Origin: Scedosporium boydii
Taxonomy: Eukaryota; Ascomycota; Sordariomycetes; Microascales; Microascaceae
Assembly: GCA_002221725.1 (NCBI GenBank)
Contig: NJFT01000157.1
Coordinates: 1 to 64,000, forward strand
Reading direction: 5' to 3'
DNA: 64,000 bases
The first letter of the stretch is position 1; every line of letters begins with the position of its first letter. Positions 54,081 through 64,000 of the stretch are shown piece after piece. Position numbers and translations under genes: made by a program. The notes below the pieces were generated by a model, which was given only the letters and a program-made list of their open reading frames with translations, was not told the origin of the DNA and searched no databases.

Positions 54081-56384
54081 ATGGCGTCCTACGCGTGGCC
54101 TCCCAACGACCCACCCGAGCAGCAGGACAATCCCTTCCGGCCACATCATCAGAATGGCTACCATTCTGACGATGAGTCGGTCTACCACCGAAATGTCCCC
54201 GCTCGCTCCATCAATCCGTCGCTCCCTCCCAATAGCCAGCCGCTGACCCACGGTCCTGGCTTCGGGCGCCCTCCCTTTCCCTACTCCGAACCGATTCCTC
54301 CCACGCCGGTCCCTGGCTGGTTCGAGCCCCCCAGAGTGCATATCCGCTCCGCGTCGGTAGCCCCCAGCAGCTCGATGTACTCGGCACCCCTTGATTGGGC
54401 CGCCGATCCGTATGCGCGTGATCGTATGCCCTTCGGGGCCCCGTTCGGTCCGAAAGACATGCATAGAATGTCGTATTCGACGCCAATATACCCGGAAATC
54501 TTGCGTCCACCCAACCCGAGCCGCATCGCCGAGTCCGAGACTGCAGAAAGCTCCACGGCCGGAGTGGAATCTGTGGCGCCGCCACGCACCACACCAACTG
54601 ATAAGCCGCTCGTTTACAAAGCGTTGGAATATCGGCAGATTCGACTGGTTCGAATCCTGCCCGAGAGGATGTCGGCTCTGAGGTGTGAGCTTATCCAAGT
54701 CCCGCTTGACAACGCACCCAAGTACATCGCCATATCGTATGCGTGGGGCGACTCGGGCCACACCCAGAACATACAGGTTGATGGCGTCGCCAAGCCCATC
54801 ACGACCAGTCTTTATGGGGCGCTGAAAGCCTTACGCCGCAGGAACGGTGTCGTGACGGCGTGGGCCGACGCTCTTTGCATCGATCAGAGCAACGGCGAGG
54901 AGCGGACCGTCCAGGTCCAATTGATGAAGGATATCTTCTCCAAGGCACAGTCGGTATCTGTCTGGCTGGGGCCCGAGGCGGAGGAGAGCGGTCTCGCTAT
55001 GCGGCTCCTGAGTCACATTGCCCACCGCCGCGATGAATCGCCCGCCCACATAAAAGAGCTCATCAACTCCAAGGCTCGAAGACGCGAATTCGACGCCGTG
55101 GTCCGCGTCTTTGAGCGGGAATATTGGTCCCGGCTCTGGGTGGTGCAAGAAATCTTCAACGCTACCAACGTTGAGGTCTACTGTGGCCCCACTCGCCTCC
55201 CATGGAATGTTTATAGGACGGCGAGCAAGGTCTTCTTGAGGCACAAGGATGACCTGGCCCAGACTTTCCACTCGACGCCGTTCGACAACTCGCCACAGTC
55301 CATGACTCGAAGTCGAGTACCCTACGTCGATGTGCTTGTCCGCCACGGCCCAGGCAGCCTCCCGGACGTCTCGGCGCTGCTTTCCTTCGGCGACAGTTCC
55401 ATCTTGGAGATCCTCCGCGCCTGCAGGAGCAAGCAGGCTTCCGTTCCCCATGACAAGGTATTTGGTATCCTGGGTCTCTTGCCCGAAGAGGTGCGGGAGA
55501 ACTTCAAACCCGACTACAACTTGACCGTTAGGGATGTATACATCAATGTGGTAGACTACCTGGTAACGACGACTGAGCGTCTGGACGTGATTTGCGAGTC
55601 CATCCACTTCCCTTCCCATTCTAGCCCGCATAACCTCCCCAGCTGGACGCCGGATTGGTCGCACATTCCGCAAACTACATCTCTTGGGCTAAACTATGAC
55701 TTCAAGGCATCAGGTTCGACAAAGGCAAAGTGGTCGTTCAAGGAGCGGAGATCCAAGCTCTGCATATCGGCCGTGTTTCTCGACGTCGTCAAGACCCGTG
55801 GCGTTGCCGTCGGAACACTGTGCTCTGTAGATGACCATCTCATGGCCTTCTTGCACTGGCGAGCCCTCCTCATGGGCGATCGCGAGCCGCAGAGCAAGGA
55901 GGAACACGCCGATCTCCGTGAGGTCTTCTGTCGAACTTTGTGCGTTGCCCAGTTGCCGCCGCAGCTCAAGGATGCCCGGAAATGGTCTCGTATCTGCTTC
56001 CAGGCGTTTGCGTCGATGATCCGAGAAAGGTTACCTTTTCTGACTCTGGATCGGGAGCTCACGACGTACGCAACCTCGGCCCAGGAAATATCTCTCGTCT
56101 CGCAGAAGCGCATTGTGAAGGATACGTGTGGCGGTCGCATGATGGGTAGGTGCCTATGCGTCACTCAAAATGACAGCCTTGTAGGCATGGGAACCGGCTT
56201 CATGGCTCCCGGAGATATCATCGTCGTTCCTCAGGGGTGCTACTCGCCCGTGATCCTGCGACCCGAAGGCCATGGAGAGTATCGGTTCGTCGGAGATGTC
56301 TATGTCGACGGGTACATGAATGGCGAGGCCATTGAGGAGTGGAAGAAGGGGAAGAAGGAGATGGAAGAGTACGTGATCTGCTGA
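54081..56384 (+). CDS. HET-domain protein
   Basis: Intronless, 767 residues. The first 170 residues are Pro/Ser/His-rich and disordered. The HET domain begins near residue 190 with the segment YRQIRLVRILPE, then YIAISYAWGDSG (about 214), WADALCIDQSNGEE and VSVWLGPE, all hallmark motifs, and continues through WVVQEIFNATNVEVYCGP. The C-terminal part follows the usual layout (KVFGILGLLPEE; LPSWTPDWS) and ends with a region containing GMGTGFMAPGDIIVVPQGC, where many HET proteins carry a conserved beta segment. HET domains trigger cell death in vegetative incompatibility and resemble TIR domains in fold. No partner domain (NACHT, ankyrin) is fused. Strong GC3 bias supports coding along the full length. 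Confidence 0.95.
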   Translation: MASYAWPPNDPPEQQDNPFRPHHQNGYHSDDESVYHRNVPARSINPSLPPNSQPLTHGPGFGRPPFPYSEPIPPTPVPGWFEPPRVHIRSASVAPSSSMYSAPLDWAADPYARDRMPFGAPFGPKDMHRMSYSTPIYPEILRPPNPSRIAESETAESSTAGVESVAPPRTTPTDKPLVYKALEYRQIRLVRILPERMSALRCELIQVPLDNAPKYIAISYAWGDSGHTQNIQVDGVAKPITTSLYGALKALRRRNGVVTAWADALCIDQSNGEERTVQVQLMKDIFSKAQSVSVWLGPEAEESGLAMRLLSHIAHRRDESPAHIKELINSKARRREFDAVVRVFEREYWSRLWVVQEIFNATNVEVYCGPTRLPWNVYRTASKVFLRHKDDLAQTFHSTPFDNSPQSMTRSRVPYVDVLVRHGPGSLPDVSALLSFGDSSILEILRACRSKQASVPHDKVFGILGLLPEEVRENFKPDYNLTVRDVYINVVDYLVTTTERLDVICESIHFPSHSSPHNLPSWTPDWSHIPQTTSLGLNYDFKASGSTKAKWSFKERRSKLCISAVFLDVVKTRGVAVGTLCSVDDHLMAFLHWRALLMGDREPQSKEEHADLREVFCRTLCVAQLPPQLKDARKWSRICFQAFASMIRERLPFLTLDRELTTYATSAQEISLVSQKRIVKDTCGGRMMGRCLCVTQNDSLVGMGTGFMAPGDIIVVPQGCYSPVILRPEGHGEYRFVGDVYVDGYMNGEAIEEWKKGKKEMEEYVIC

Positions 56385-59133
56385 GAGACCGGCGCGGTTC
56401 TTTCCATGCCCCGTTCTTTGTATCATGTAATGACTCGTCCCCTTTTTATGATTTCGGCGTGCGCTTGTGATACCCTCCCCCCGTTGTGCTTTTTCCTTGT
56501 GTATTTTGGCAGATTGAAAGACTTGGTCGCTCTTGGAAAGTGTTACGAAATTATGATGATAAACTAACTATCGAGGTGGGTTAGACTGAGTAGTGGGAGG
56601 CTTTTTGAGAACACTTTCCTTTGTAATGAAGCGACTCATGAGACTATGACTTACCCTTTCCTTTTTTCGATGGTAGAATCGTTGATACTTAGTATAAAAA
56701 TGAAGAAGCGAAGAATATCGACCTCAACGACGAAGAGCTTTCCTCTTTAATCCTTCTGTTTGCCGGGCTGCATATAGCTGACGCACGCCATCAAGATGGC
56801 ATGATGGCATGACCCTCCTTGGAGATGAGCGCGGTACCATATACATCGGGTTGGGCCTGATGATGAGGGGAAAGGGTACCTGCATCTTCGATGAACCCAA
56901 GGTGGCGGCGCAGAACTTGGCTTCAAAGCTGTGTCGTCTGGTTGGTTGGATGTGGAATCCAGCCTTGACATTGCTGATGGTGGGTGCATGTTACCTAGTC
57001 ACTATGTCTTGTATCGCAGTCGACCCATCCCACCCAGAGTACTCCTTCCATCCAGTTCCTCACGCTTTCTCTCCAATCTCCGCTCTGCATCGATCTCCTT
57101 CCCCTCCCTCTCCTCGGCACTTCCTTCGGACCCTTGCATTTAAGTGACGCTACCCCCAGCCCCATCCCCTAGGCTCAACGGCCCGACGCGATGACTCCAA
57201 GTAAATCATCATTGATGATCATGCGTTTCCACCGGACCGTGTAGCCACGAGTAAATAAACCTGCAGATTCTACGCTGTCTGTGAGGGGGTTCGAGGGGGT
57301 TCAGATCAATTGAGTTTTTACTGATATTATATGTAGGACGCATCGAATGATATCATAGAAAATGCTGTACAACCAACCGTGAATCTTTCGTCTATTATCA
57401 GGGTTCAGGGTTCGAACGGACTCCCCCTCCCCTTTTCCATCGAATTGTACCAAAGGGCGGAGCCAAGGCAATCCAACGAGCTTACGAACAAAAATACCAC
57501 CGGTCGATCTAGAAGTCACTCTTCAATTTTCTCCAAGATGGGAGAGCAATGCGACATCCTCCAACTCTTGTAAAAATGGTATTGCAGGCAGGAAATTGGG
57601 AAAAAGAGGACAAAGAGCATGCTGTGCTTCTTTGCGGGCAATCGTGCGCTTTCCCACCTCCACCAAGAGACAGAATGCCGAACAGGGCTCACCCACCCAT
57701 ACGCTCTTGAGGGGAGTCATGGAGGCAGTGTGTTCTTCGCTTTCCCCACGTTATATCAGACTCAATAAGGAGGCCATCTCATCAAAATGCATGCAGCTAT
57801 ACCACCGATAGCCTAACCACGCAGAATAGAAACACTACTCATGGAACAGTGCTACCCAGAACAATCAAACAAAACGAAAGGGTGTTAAATTACGGCCCTA
57901 TTCACAAAGTAGATTTGACTCCTGATGCTTACCCCTGAGGGGAACATGCGTCTCTCCAATTTCCTTCCATACGCGCACCGGTAAGCGTTCGACGCTTCCA
58001 AAGAAGACCACCCGTCGTGGTTCTACCCTCGTCGTCAACTGTGGGGCAATCTTCGGAGCCGGCAGCTCCGCCCAGAAGGGAAATGCATTGCCATGCTGGT
58101 ACCTCCCAGTCTCGCCGAGCTTGTCCCCAGTCCGCAGGGATCTCGGCTGTGGAGCCCGCTGGCACGACTTTGTCGGGGCGAATCCCCTCGAGCGAATCTT
58201 CGGCTAATGCGGCCAGACTTGCGGGGGTGTCGTCGACGAGAATGCGGGGATGGGAGGCATCCTTTTCCCATTCAAAGCATTTTGTGGTTTTATGGATTTT
58301 TGATTGAGGAGATGCTGTCCACGCAACACTCCGTACCACCCTCCATAATATTCACGGCAATACCCGGCAACCAATCGTGTCCCGTCTCCGGGATTTGGAG
58401 TGCTGGACACCGATCATCCCAGATATTGATGCTGCCCACCCTCAGCTTAGGAGTATCGATTCTGTTCAGTGACCGAGATATATACATCGGTGATCGGAAG
58501 TTGTGGGTAGTGAAACATCCCATGACCTTGCTCCATTGTCTCTCACCCCTGAATATTTTTCAATCTGCAAGTTTTGATATATAGGGTGCCATTCAATATC
58601 ATGCTAAGTTTGTTAACATTCAATGGTACGTTATGGAATATCAAGGACAGACAGGAGTCTTCGTAGCAATACATTGGACCACCTCTTTTCGAAGCACACA
58701 CATATACACACACAGCCCAGCTCCCCCTCGTAGATGGATGGAACCACGCGCACCATACATGAGGATCTACTCGACATTTAGTGTAACTCCATGATCTAAG
58801 GAAATGCCGATTCATTTTCGACCCCGCTTCTTAATTTCTTTCGGATTACTATCGCGTTTCAAGCTTTCATTTTTCCTTTCTATCTATGCTTCCAAGGACT
58901 CCTCTCTTGGATCGAGAGGGAAGGGACGTTGGTGAGTCGATGGAGGAGGTAGGCGACCGAACTACTCCGTCATTGCCTGTATATAAAGCTCTGGTGTGTG
59001 CCACCAACATACACGTCTCGCCCACCCCAAACTAGTACACGAGCCTAGCTTGGAGCAAGTCCCCATCACATCCTTCATCTTAGTCACACCCTTGTTCCCA
59101 AGTAACACATTTGTGACCGACGGTCCAATCACC
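56385..59133. other. Intergenic region between HET and GH7 genes
   Basis: About 2.75 kb with frames no longer than 163 codons, all overlapping on opposite strands and none recognisable. The right end contains the TATA box of the GH7 gene. Confidence 0.5.
58980..58987 (+). promoter_or_regulatory. TATA box of the GH7 gene
   Basis: TATATAAA lies 147 bases before the start codon, a usual distance for a strongly inducible secreted cellulase with a leader of about 100 bases. Confidence 0.6.
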
Positions 59134-60995
59134 ATGTACGGCCAACTTGTATTTGCGTCCCTTCTCGCCGCTGCCGCTGCCCAAGGCGTGGGCACGGAGC
59201 AGAGCGAAACCCATCCCAAGATGACGTGGAAACGATGCAGTGGCGCCGGGAGCTGCGAGACTGTCAACGGTGAGGTCGTCATTGACTCCAACTGGCGTTG
59301 GGTCCATGTCGAAGGTGGCTACGATAACTGCTATGACGGTAATGAGTGGACCTCCAACTGCAGCGGCGAGTCGGACTGCACATCCAAATGTGTCCTTGAG
59401 GGTGCCGACTACAGCAAGACCTATGGTGTCAAGGCCAGTGGTGACTCCCTCAGTCTTCAGTTCGTCACTAAGCATGATTACGGTACCAACATCGGTATGT
59501 CTCCGTTCATTCATTCTCTTGTCTGGTCCTCACCACTCTGTATTCTAACAGTTACCCCTCCTAGGTTCTCGCATGTACCTCATGAATGGCGCCGAGAAGT
59601 ACCAGATGTTCAAGCTCATGGACAACGAGTTCACCTTCGACGTTGACCTTTCCACCCTCGAGTGTGGTCTCAATGGTGCTCTCTACTTTGTCATGATGGA
59701 CGAGGACGGTGGTAAGGCCAGATACTCTACCAACAAGGCCGGCGCCAAGTACGGTACTGGTTACTGCGATGCCCAATGTGCTCGTGATCTCAAGTTCGTC
59801 GGTGGCAAGGTAAGTGGTGGAAATTTATCGCATCGCCCTCTCATCCAATTGTGGTCGTGCTAACACCGCTGGACACATAGGCCAACGTTGAGGGATGGGA
59901 AGCCTCATCTAATGACGCCAACGCTGGTGTTGGTGCCATGGGAGGCTGCTGCGCTGAGATGGATGTCTGGGGTGAGTCTCGAACTTTCATTTAAACTATT
60001 TGATGTTTCACAGCATTGCGGCTTTCCAGCCCTGTGAGGCCTTGGCAATATTCTCCTCCGTGATGCCAATGTCTTGGCTTCATGGCGAATGCTCTTGGCA
60101 ACTCTTGGCTGACGATGATCCCTTACATTCTAGAATCCAATGCCCATTCTTCGGCCGTGACACCCCACCCTTGTGAGACCAATGAGTACCACGTCTGTAC
60201 GGATAACGGTTGTGGTGGTACTTACTCCGAGGAGCGGTTCAACGGTGATTGCGACCCCAACGGTTGCGATTTTAACCCCTACCGTATGGGTGTCCAGGAC
60301 TTCTATGGGAAGGGCAAGACTGTCGACACCTCCAAAGTCTTCACGTAAGATTTGTCGCAATCCCAAGCCCCTTTACTAGGATCCAAGGAAGAAAAGTTTA
60401 AATACTGAATTGGCCTTCACAGCGTCGTCACCCAATTCAAAGAGAGCGAAATCTACCAATTTTTCGTCCAAGACGGCAAGAAGATCGATATGCCCGAGAC
60501 CACTGTCGAGGGCGTCTCCGGAAATAGGCTCAATGAAGACTTCTGTAAGAACCAATTCAAGGCATTTGACGACCGCGACCGATTCAATGAGGTCGGCGGC
60601 TGGTCGAAGATGAACGAAGCCCTTAGCAGCGAGTGGGTCTTGGTCATGTCTCTCTGGGATGATGTGAGTATTTCTATTATCCTAAGCACAAATGAAACAG
60701 CATATTTCTGTGGGTAGTTATTCTAACCTTGCTCTAGCACTACGCCAACATGCTTTGGCTCGACTCAAGCTACCCGCCCGAGAAGGCCGGTACGCCTGGT
60801 GGCGACCGAGGCGACTGCCCTCAAGACTCTGGCGTTCCTAGTGACGTCGAGGGCGAGCACGGCTCTGTAAGTTGCATTGTCCCCTAAAAAAAGAAACGCT
60901 GCATTGTGGCAACATACGCTAAGACTTTATTCAAGGCAACTGTTATCTACAGCAACATCCGCTTCGGACCTATCGGCTCTACCGTCAGCGTCTAA
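59134..60995 (+). CDS. GH7 cellobiohydrolase-type cellulase, no CBM
   Basis: Seven exons: 59134-59494, 59565-59809, 59881-59971, 60134-60344, 60423-60663, 60738-60866 and 60936-60995; 445 residues. All six introns are GT-AG and keep frame. A signal peptide (residues about 1-17) precedes the catalytic domain. The GH7 active-site motif is [11 protein letters not shown]: nucleophile Glu228, Asp230 and acid/base Glu233. Cysteines are numerous as in the family. The protein ends at the family's usual [10 protein letters not shown], so there is no linker or cellulose-binding module. It should release cellobiose from cellulose chain ends outside the cell. Loop content (PGGDRGDCP, long exon 6) fits a cellobiohydrolase better than an endoglucanase, but that is judgement. 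Carbon regulation is expected but no site is assigned. Confidence 0.94.
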
Positions 60996-63900
60996 GCCTG
61001 TTGCGCTTTTCTACGATGCGGTTATTTAGTATGAGATATGAAATAGCTTCGTGTGCTCTGGCAAGTGGGAGGATATTGACAAGACTGTGGCAGTAGCGGG
61101 GTGTTTCATTTTTGTAACCTGGCAGAGCTGTATATGTTTCCGTTCTTGACAATCGCTATTTACCCTTTCTTCACGATTCAGAAAACATCCCAGTGACTTG
61201 TCCCTAGGTTAATGATAGGACGCAATGCGCGTCATCATCCATCGCACTGAGTAGATTGGTTTTTGATCTTCCGTGCATCCACAGACAGGAAACTCGGCCC
61301 GGAAAACCTGAAAGGTGAGATCTCTGCTTCTCTTTCAACATACAAAGCCCCTGCTGTGTCATGAACTCTGCCTGCTGTTCCACCTCGTCTCCTTCCAATG
61401 CCTTACGCGAGCTACGGGATGCAATAAGCTAAAACATAGCCTCGGAAGCGATATGCGAACTACCCCACACGCAGCTACTCTGCTGCTATACTTGGAAGAA
61501 AACGAATGGAACAACGTAAGACCCCAGATAGAAGACAATGTAGAAACTTGTCACATCAGAAGCCAGATGCAGGGGTATCATCGGACCACATGGCTGCCAC
61601 ACGCGGGGAAGCCCATGCCGATCTAGATTACTTTTTCGGAAGTCTGCATCCGTGGAGGAATCAGCCATCTCCTGTCAAATCAACGGTGGTACTTTCGTGT
61701 TGCATACGACGTAGGAGTCGGATGGGTGTGATGTTGTGCTTCAATGCAACCGCCGGTTGTGATTTACGTAGAGATGGTACTAGATTTTTAGCGCCAAAAC
61801 ACGGGGATTGATGGACCTGGAAAGAGGGTCATGCCCGCACGGTAGAAGAACCCTACGTGTATGCTGACCCGGGATGTATGGGGACCGTGGCCCGGGGCAT
61901 ACGCTGTCACCGGGCTACAGTCTGCTGGGGAAAGACGGCATGTAATAGCCAGGAACCAGGATGCCGTGGACCTTCATGGTTGGAATAGGTTAGCTCGAAT
62001 ACAAGACTTCTGCGAGAAAATATGGCACTGACGCGCTCGCTGGCGGGCCATCCCTCAACAGATGAAGAGAAGAAATGAAGAGAAGAAGGGAGCCGTCATT
62101 TACTGATTCTGTCCCGCTTCCCAAGTGCCACGGACTCACGCGCTCCCCGAACTATCCGGGAGCCACTACCGATCCGCACGAATCCACTCATTTGAGGCCG
62201 CAGAAACCGGTCCAAGCTATTAGTTCACGAGGTTCGGGTCAGTTGAGTGTCGAGGATTGACAGACCGAATTCATTTCTCCATTTATTCCAAATGAAGTAG
62301 ATAATCTGCGCAGCCTAAAATGGAGAACCCGAGCATTTTGGTAGGTAAAAGATGCATTGAAATTATATAAAGAATAATCAAACATAAATTGCATGGCACA
62401 CTTGAATATATTAAGACGCAAACGAGGTGACGAAGATCGGCACCACGAACGGCTGCGGGGTCACTCTATTTCCAACCAATAAGATGGCCTCTTCAGACGA
62501 CACAAGCTCTGCCGGATTCGGCGAGATCGGAACGGAAGATTTTTCGTCCAAGCACACAAGGCGACGCATCAATGAAAATCCGATGAACGCAAGGCTGCCG
62601 CCTCCGAAGATGATATCAGGGCATTCTTGGGGACTGCCTGGCTCCAGCCAAGAGTTCGAGTGCCAAGGACAGAATAATGGCTGTGATTGGGCGTCCCGAA
62701 TATCTATGACCAGCCTCTGCCCGGCGCTCTTCACGATGAGAGGGGGGTATTGCCAGCACCCCATGTTACCGAGCAAGAACAATCGAGGATTGGAAAATTG
62801 CCAAGCCTAGCTAAGGCAACTGGCTGCAGTTTTGGCGAGGAAATACCTTCGTTACCCTCGGTTGTTCACGCGTGATGGACGGTCCTTGAGGCCGGCGCTC
62901 GGGAACAGTCCTCAGGAATCATGAGTGCGGCGAAATCCGGATATGCTCACGTTCTACGAACTCTGTGGATGGATTCCTTGGCCTTGCACTTTGCTCCTTG
63001 TCGCGTGCTCCACCTCCGGGATCCTAGCTCCGGCGAAGTCCTGGTCTAGCTCGGCGTGCCCCTTCTCACGACAGGAGAGCTCGCTTCAAGAGACAGAGTT
63101 ATTCGCCAGAGCACACTAGGCCTGCGATCGATTCTCAACACGAGGCCTGATCGAACATGGATCCTGCCAGACGTTTAGTCAGTAGTCCCAATAGTGCACA
63201 TGCATGGTCCAGAGTCTGGACTCTGGTTCTCATCCTACCGGAAAAGATCATGAAGTGGTTGGGGGCTGAGATGGAGCATTGTTCGCCAGAACAAACGACG
63301 TGAATGGATGGGACGAAGCCGAATAATTTCAACCCATGTTACAGCATGGCGTGCGGCGGAGGAAGCGCGCGGGGGAGGGGTCCACGCCCTAAGGGCGCGT
63401 GGAGCGTTAGTCTCGCGATTGCCTTGCAGATGGTCAATCGCCTCCGCATTAGCTCGTGATTGGGCTTCCGAAACTACATCAATATTCGGGTTGACCGAGA
63501 GGATCTTGCGCCATTTACAATATTTCGTTCGCCGTACGGAAATACTTGGTTATCGAAACGCCACGGTAATCGCGTGGGTGTGGTAGGCGACTGCCAGAAC
63601 AGAAATAGGTAGGTTTGGGAGGATGCAAAGCAAATGGCGATGAGCGCTCACTGAGCACGTAATTGCCCGGGTTCAGCTGTCCGAGTTGTTACGGGGCTGG
63701 CACGAAATGATGACTGGTCAACGATCATTGACGTTTTAAGCTTAATCGGAGAAGAAGGATCGGCAGCGTCGAGAATCTTTGAGGAAGACACCTAACACAC
63801 CATTGAGAAACGCAGTAGCATTGCCTTACCGTCAGTTGTTTAGATCCGGCTTACAGCATGATCTTACAGGACCTTGATCGGCGATTATGAGGACCAACCG

Positions 63901-64000
63901 GGAATCCTTCCCATGTCGGGAAGAATGATTTCACTTGTGCCGTTGAGAGCGGGCATGAGGAAGTGGGGTGGGGGGGAAGAAGGTTGTGGTCTAGTGCGGT
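60996..64000. other. Region downstream of GH7 with no supported gene
   Basis: About 3 kb to the window end. Frames are short; the longest (127 codons plus and 123 minus, 62411-62810) overlap each other and match nothing known. A gene starting beyond 64000 may use part of this as promoter. Confidence 0.5.

Noticed and set aside
53934..54761. 275-codon antisense frame over the HET gene 5' end
   Set aside because: Shadow of a GC-rich exon; the HET motifs are on the plus strand.
62411..62810. Overlapping 123- and 127-codon frames on opposite strands
   Set aside because: Neither has a recognisable domain, signal peptide or splice context, and they exclude each other.
1..64000. CRISPR arrays, insertion sequences, bacterial operons
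   Set aside because: None is present; introns and protein families mark the DNA as fungal nuclear.

Overview
The window is nuclear DNA of a filamentous ascomycete (Pezizomycotina). The evidence is: short introns of 50-160 bases with GT..AG ends and CTAAC/CTGAC-like branch sites, Zn2Cys6 and HET-domain proteins, a DUF3632 protein, GH7 and GH43 plant-wall hydrolases, a GPI-type secreted RNase, a BAS2-like secreted cysteine protein, and HeLo/ankyrin proteins of the fungal incompatibility type. I cannot name the genus. A plant-associated life-style is likely. Exon coordinates were worked out by hand from splice signals, frame and family resemblance. || Layout. 0.2-7.7 kb: APH-fold kinase, GFA-domain protein, 14-TM MFS exporter convergent with an AflR-like Zn2Cys6 factor, and a small secreted-type protein. 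This looks like the edge of a metabolite or detoxification cluster whose core enzyme is not in the window. 8.1 kb: intron-containing tRNA-Leu(AAG). 9.1-18.4 kb: secreted GMC oxidoreductase, two-domain BAS2-like effector candidate, and a tyrosinase carrying about 18 Cys/acid repeats in front of its catalytic domain. 19.6-28.2 kb: an immunity/incompatibility-like block with a HeLo-pseudokinase divergent from an active kinase-Sel1-ankyrin protein (one in-frame TAG), followed by a GNAT-ankyrin protein. 29.4 kb: second tRNA-Leu(AAG), inverted relative to the first. 29.9-37.9 kb: two large divergent genes, one TULIP/P47-like with a membrane segment and long coiled coil, the other Gly-rich and helical with a beta-rich end. 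39.8-41.2 kb: RBR ubiquitin ligase. 42.3-45.2 kb: tandem repeats and a decayed helicase. 45.7-46.7 kb: DUF3632 protein. 46.7-49.3 kb: gene-poor, with coding-like fragments. 49.3-52 kb: GPI-anchored RNase T1-type enzyme and GH43 xylosidase. 54-56.4 kb: HET-domain protein. 59.1-61 kb: GH7 cellulase with six introns. 61-64 kb: no supported gene. || The two most unusual points are the pseudokinase/active-kinase pair at 19.6-26 kb, whose domain logic is that of animal MLKL-RIPK3, and the divergent TULIP-like/Gly-rich pair at 29.9-37.9 kb. Both are inferences from domain content and gene orientation, not demonstrated systems.
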